Shown here piece after piece: positions 11,130-11,670 of a stretch of DNA of 11,670 bases (the stretch's first letter is position 1; each line of letters opens with the position of its first letter). The notes under the pieces were generated by a model. It had not been told where the DNA came from. It searched no databases and saw only the letters and a program-made list of their open reading frames with translations. The DNA is from an uncultured Eubacteriales bacterium (lineage in GTDB: Bacteria; Bacillota; Clostridia; Christensenellales; QAND01). A program made the translations under genes and the position numbers. The DNA lies in the NCBI GenBank assembly GCA_900546685.1, contig UREB01000036.1, positions 1-11,670 of the forward strand, in the 5' to 3' direction.

Positions 11130-11180
11130 CGGCGAGATAAGCTTCGAGTTATTTTCTTTAGAAATATATCGCTTTTTGGA
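11130..11180 (-). promoter_or_regulatory. Conserved upstream region of XRE copy 2
   Basis: On the minus strand AAAGCGATATATTTC, CTTATCTCGCC and TTTTAGAATG occur in the same order and spacing as AATGCGATATTTTTC, TTTATCTAACC and TTTAGAATG before copy 1. GCGATA and TATCTCGC look like partial inverted half-sites, so this may be an autoregulatory operator carried along in the duplication. Confidence 0.45.
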
Positions 11181-11187
11181 TAAATCA

Positions 11188-11211
11188 AAATCCACGATTA
11201 TTCGTGGATTT
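11188..11211 (-). terminator. Terminator of the first XRE gene, with the stop codon in the loop
   Basis: A 10-bp perfect stem AAATCCACGA/TCGTGGATTT encloses a 4-base loop that carries part of the stop codon TAA (11198-11200). The minus-strand tail is TTTTGATTTA, so termination strength is moderate. Confidence 0.75.
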
Positions 11212-11578
11212 CGCCTTTCTTATTATGTATTTTTAATAAGGCCTTAACATCCTCTTTATCCAATGTTTCTAGAATTTTCAAAATCTCAAACATGTCCTCT
11301 TCATCTACAATTTCTTCTATTCTACGGGTAATATACTCTGCTGATGCACTCCCCTTATACGCCTCGGAAAAGAAGTCCTCCAATGTGATCTGAAAATAAT
11401 CACAAACTTTCAAAAGCGTAGGAAAAGATACCATCTTTTGCTCCGCATTCATCGTACTTAAATATTTTCCCTTATGCCCCAATGCCCTACTCAACTGAGA
11501 TTCTGTCAATCCTTCCCTACTCAATCTCAATTCCGTAATACGATCCAGGACATATTTTGTTACTTCATATAACTGCAT
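11198..11578 (-). CDS. XRE-family transcriptional regulator, tandem copy 1
   Basis: This 126-residue Cro/C1-type regulator is paralogous to the gene at 10719-11096. The helix-turn-helix spans about residues 22-70 (GLTESQLSRALGHK, YLSTMNAEQKMVSF, TLLKVCDYFQITLEDFF). The acidic C-terminal half (EEIVDEEDMFEILKILETL) differs more from its neighbour. The start is ATG 11578 with GTAGGAG ten bases upstream. Differences at the recognition helix are few (S for G after YL; P for R after SF), so both proteins may bind similar sites. No phage repressor-specific peptidase domain (S24) is present. Role: likely local or element-specific repression, inferred from family only. Confidence 0.9.
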   Translation of the reverse strand: MQLYEVTKYVLDRITELRLSREGLTESQLSRALGHKGKYLSTMNAEQKMVSFPTLLKVCDYFQITLEDFFSEAYKGSASAEYITRRIEEIVDEEDMFEILKILETLDKEDVKALLKIHNKKGEIHE

Positions 11579-11599
11579 TTTATCTATACTCCTACAAAT

Positions 11600-11670
11600 T
11601 CATTCTAAATTGGCAGGTTAGATAAATTGCAAGTAATTTTTTATTGAAAAATATCGCATTTTATCCTATT
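11600..11670 (-). promoter_or_regulatory. Upstream region of XRE copy 1, promoter/operator candidate
   Basis: This AT-rich stretch on the minus strand contains AATGCGATATTTTTC, TTGCAATTTATCTAACC and TTTAGAATG, aligning block by block with the region before XRE copy 2. A candidate promoter pair is TTCAAT with TTATCT at 17 bases, which is weak. Confidence 0.4.

Overview
The window looks like an accessory region of a low-to-mid GC Firmicute, probably a gut clostridial lineage, with strong phage character. The evidence is the canonical AGGAGG-type ribosome binding sites, many compact hairpin-plus-T-run terminators, a clostridial-style HTH_26/XRE regulator set, a phage holin-endolysin cassette, and a bacterial Ku/LigD pair. 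No integrase, capsid, tail or terminase gene and no tRNA, rRNA or CRISPR array is visible. Prophage or phage remnant is therefore an inference from the lysis cassette and accessory genes.

Layout, left to right. (1) 1-1310, plus strand: three tandem copies of a small protein family of unknown function, the first lacking only its first few codons at the window edge. (2) 1374-3115, minus strand: a two-gene non-homologous end-joining operon, ku followed by a ligase-only LigD, overlapping by ATGA. (3) 3226-4227, plus strand: a Fic-domain protein with an N-terminal inhibitory motif, divergent from ku, with an operator-like palindrome over its predicted promoter. (4) 4482-4877, plus strand: an AT-rich, four-helix membrane protein behind an AT-rich, repeat-containing promoter region. 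(5) 4902-8306, minus strand: an XhlA-like protein, a holin and a very long (908 aa) endolysin with seven peptidoglycan-binding repeats, a CHAP domain and an unrecognised C-terminal domain. Upstream lies a pair of about 49-bp direct repeats that look like duplicated control elements. (6) 8637-8876, plus strand: a 79-aa orphan protein. (7) 8898-10365, minus strand: a protein resembling the Nmad2 (nucleotide-modification-associated) family and a zeta-toxin-like P-loop kinase. (8) 10463-11578, minus strand: an HTH_26 regulator ruined by two in-frame stops, then two tandem paralogous XRE regulators with related upstream regions.

How it works together. Nearly every gene or pair has its own promoter and is closed by a hairpin, often shared by convergent genes and overlapping a stop codon. 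This is the pattern of independently acquired cargo cassettes rather than one pathway. The lysis cassette would release phage or cell contents. Ku and LigD can repair or circularise double-stranded DNA ends. Fic, the zeta-like kinase, the Nmad2-like protein and the repeated small family are plausible conflict or defence genes, but the sequence does not prove a joint system. The points most worth following are the endolysin's C-terminal domain and internal composition break, the duplicated elements before the lysis genes, the NHEJ pair beside a lysis cassette, the decayed HTH gene, and the tandem XRE duplication.
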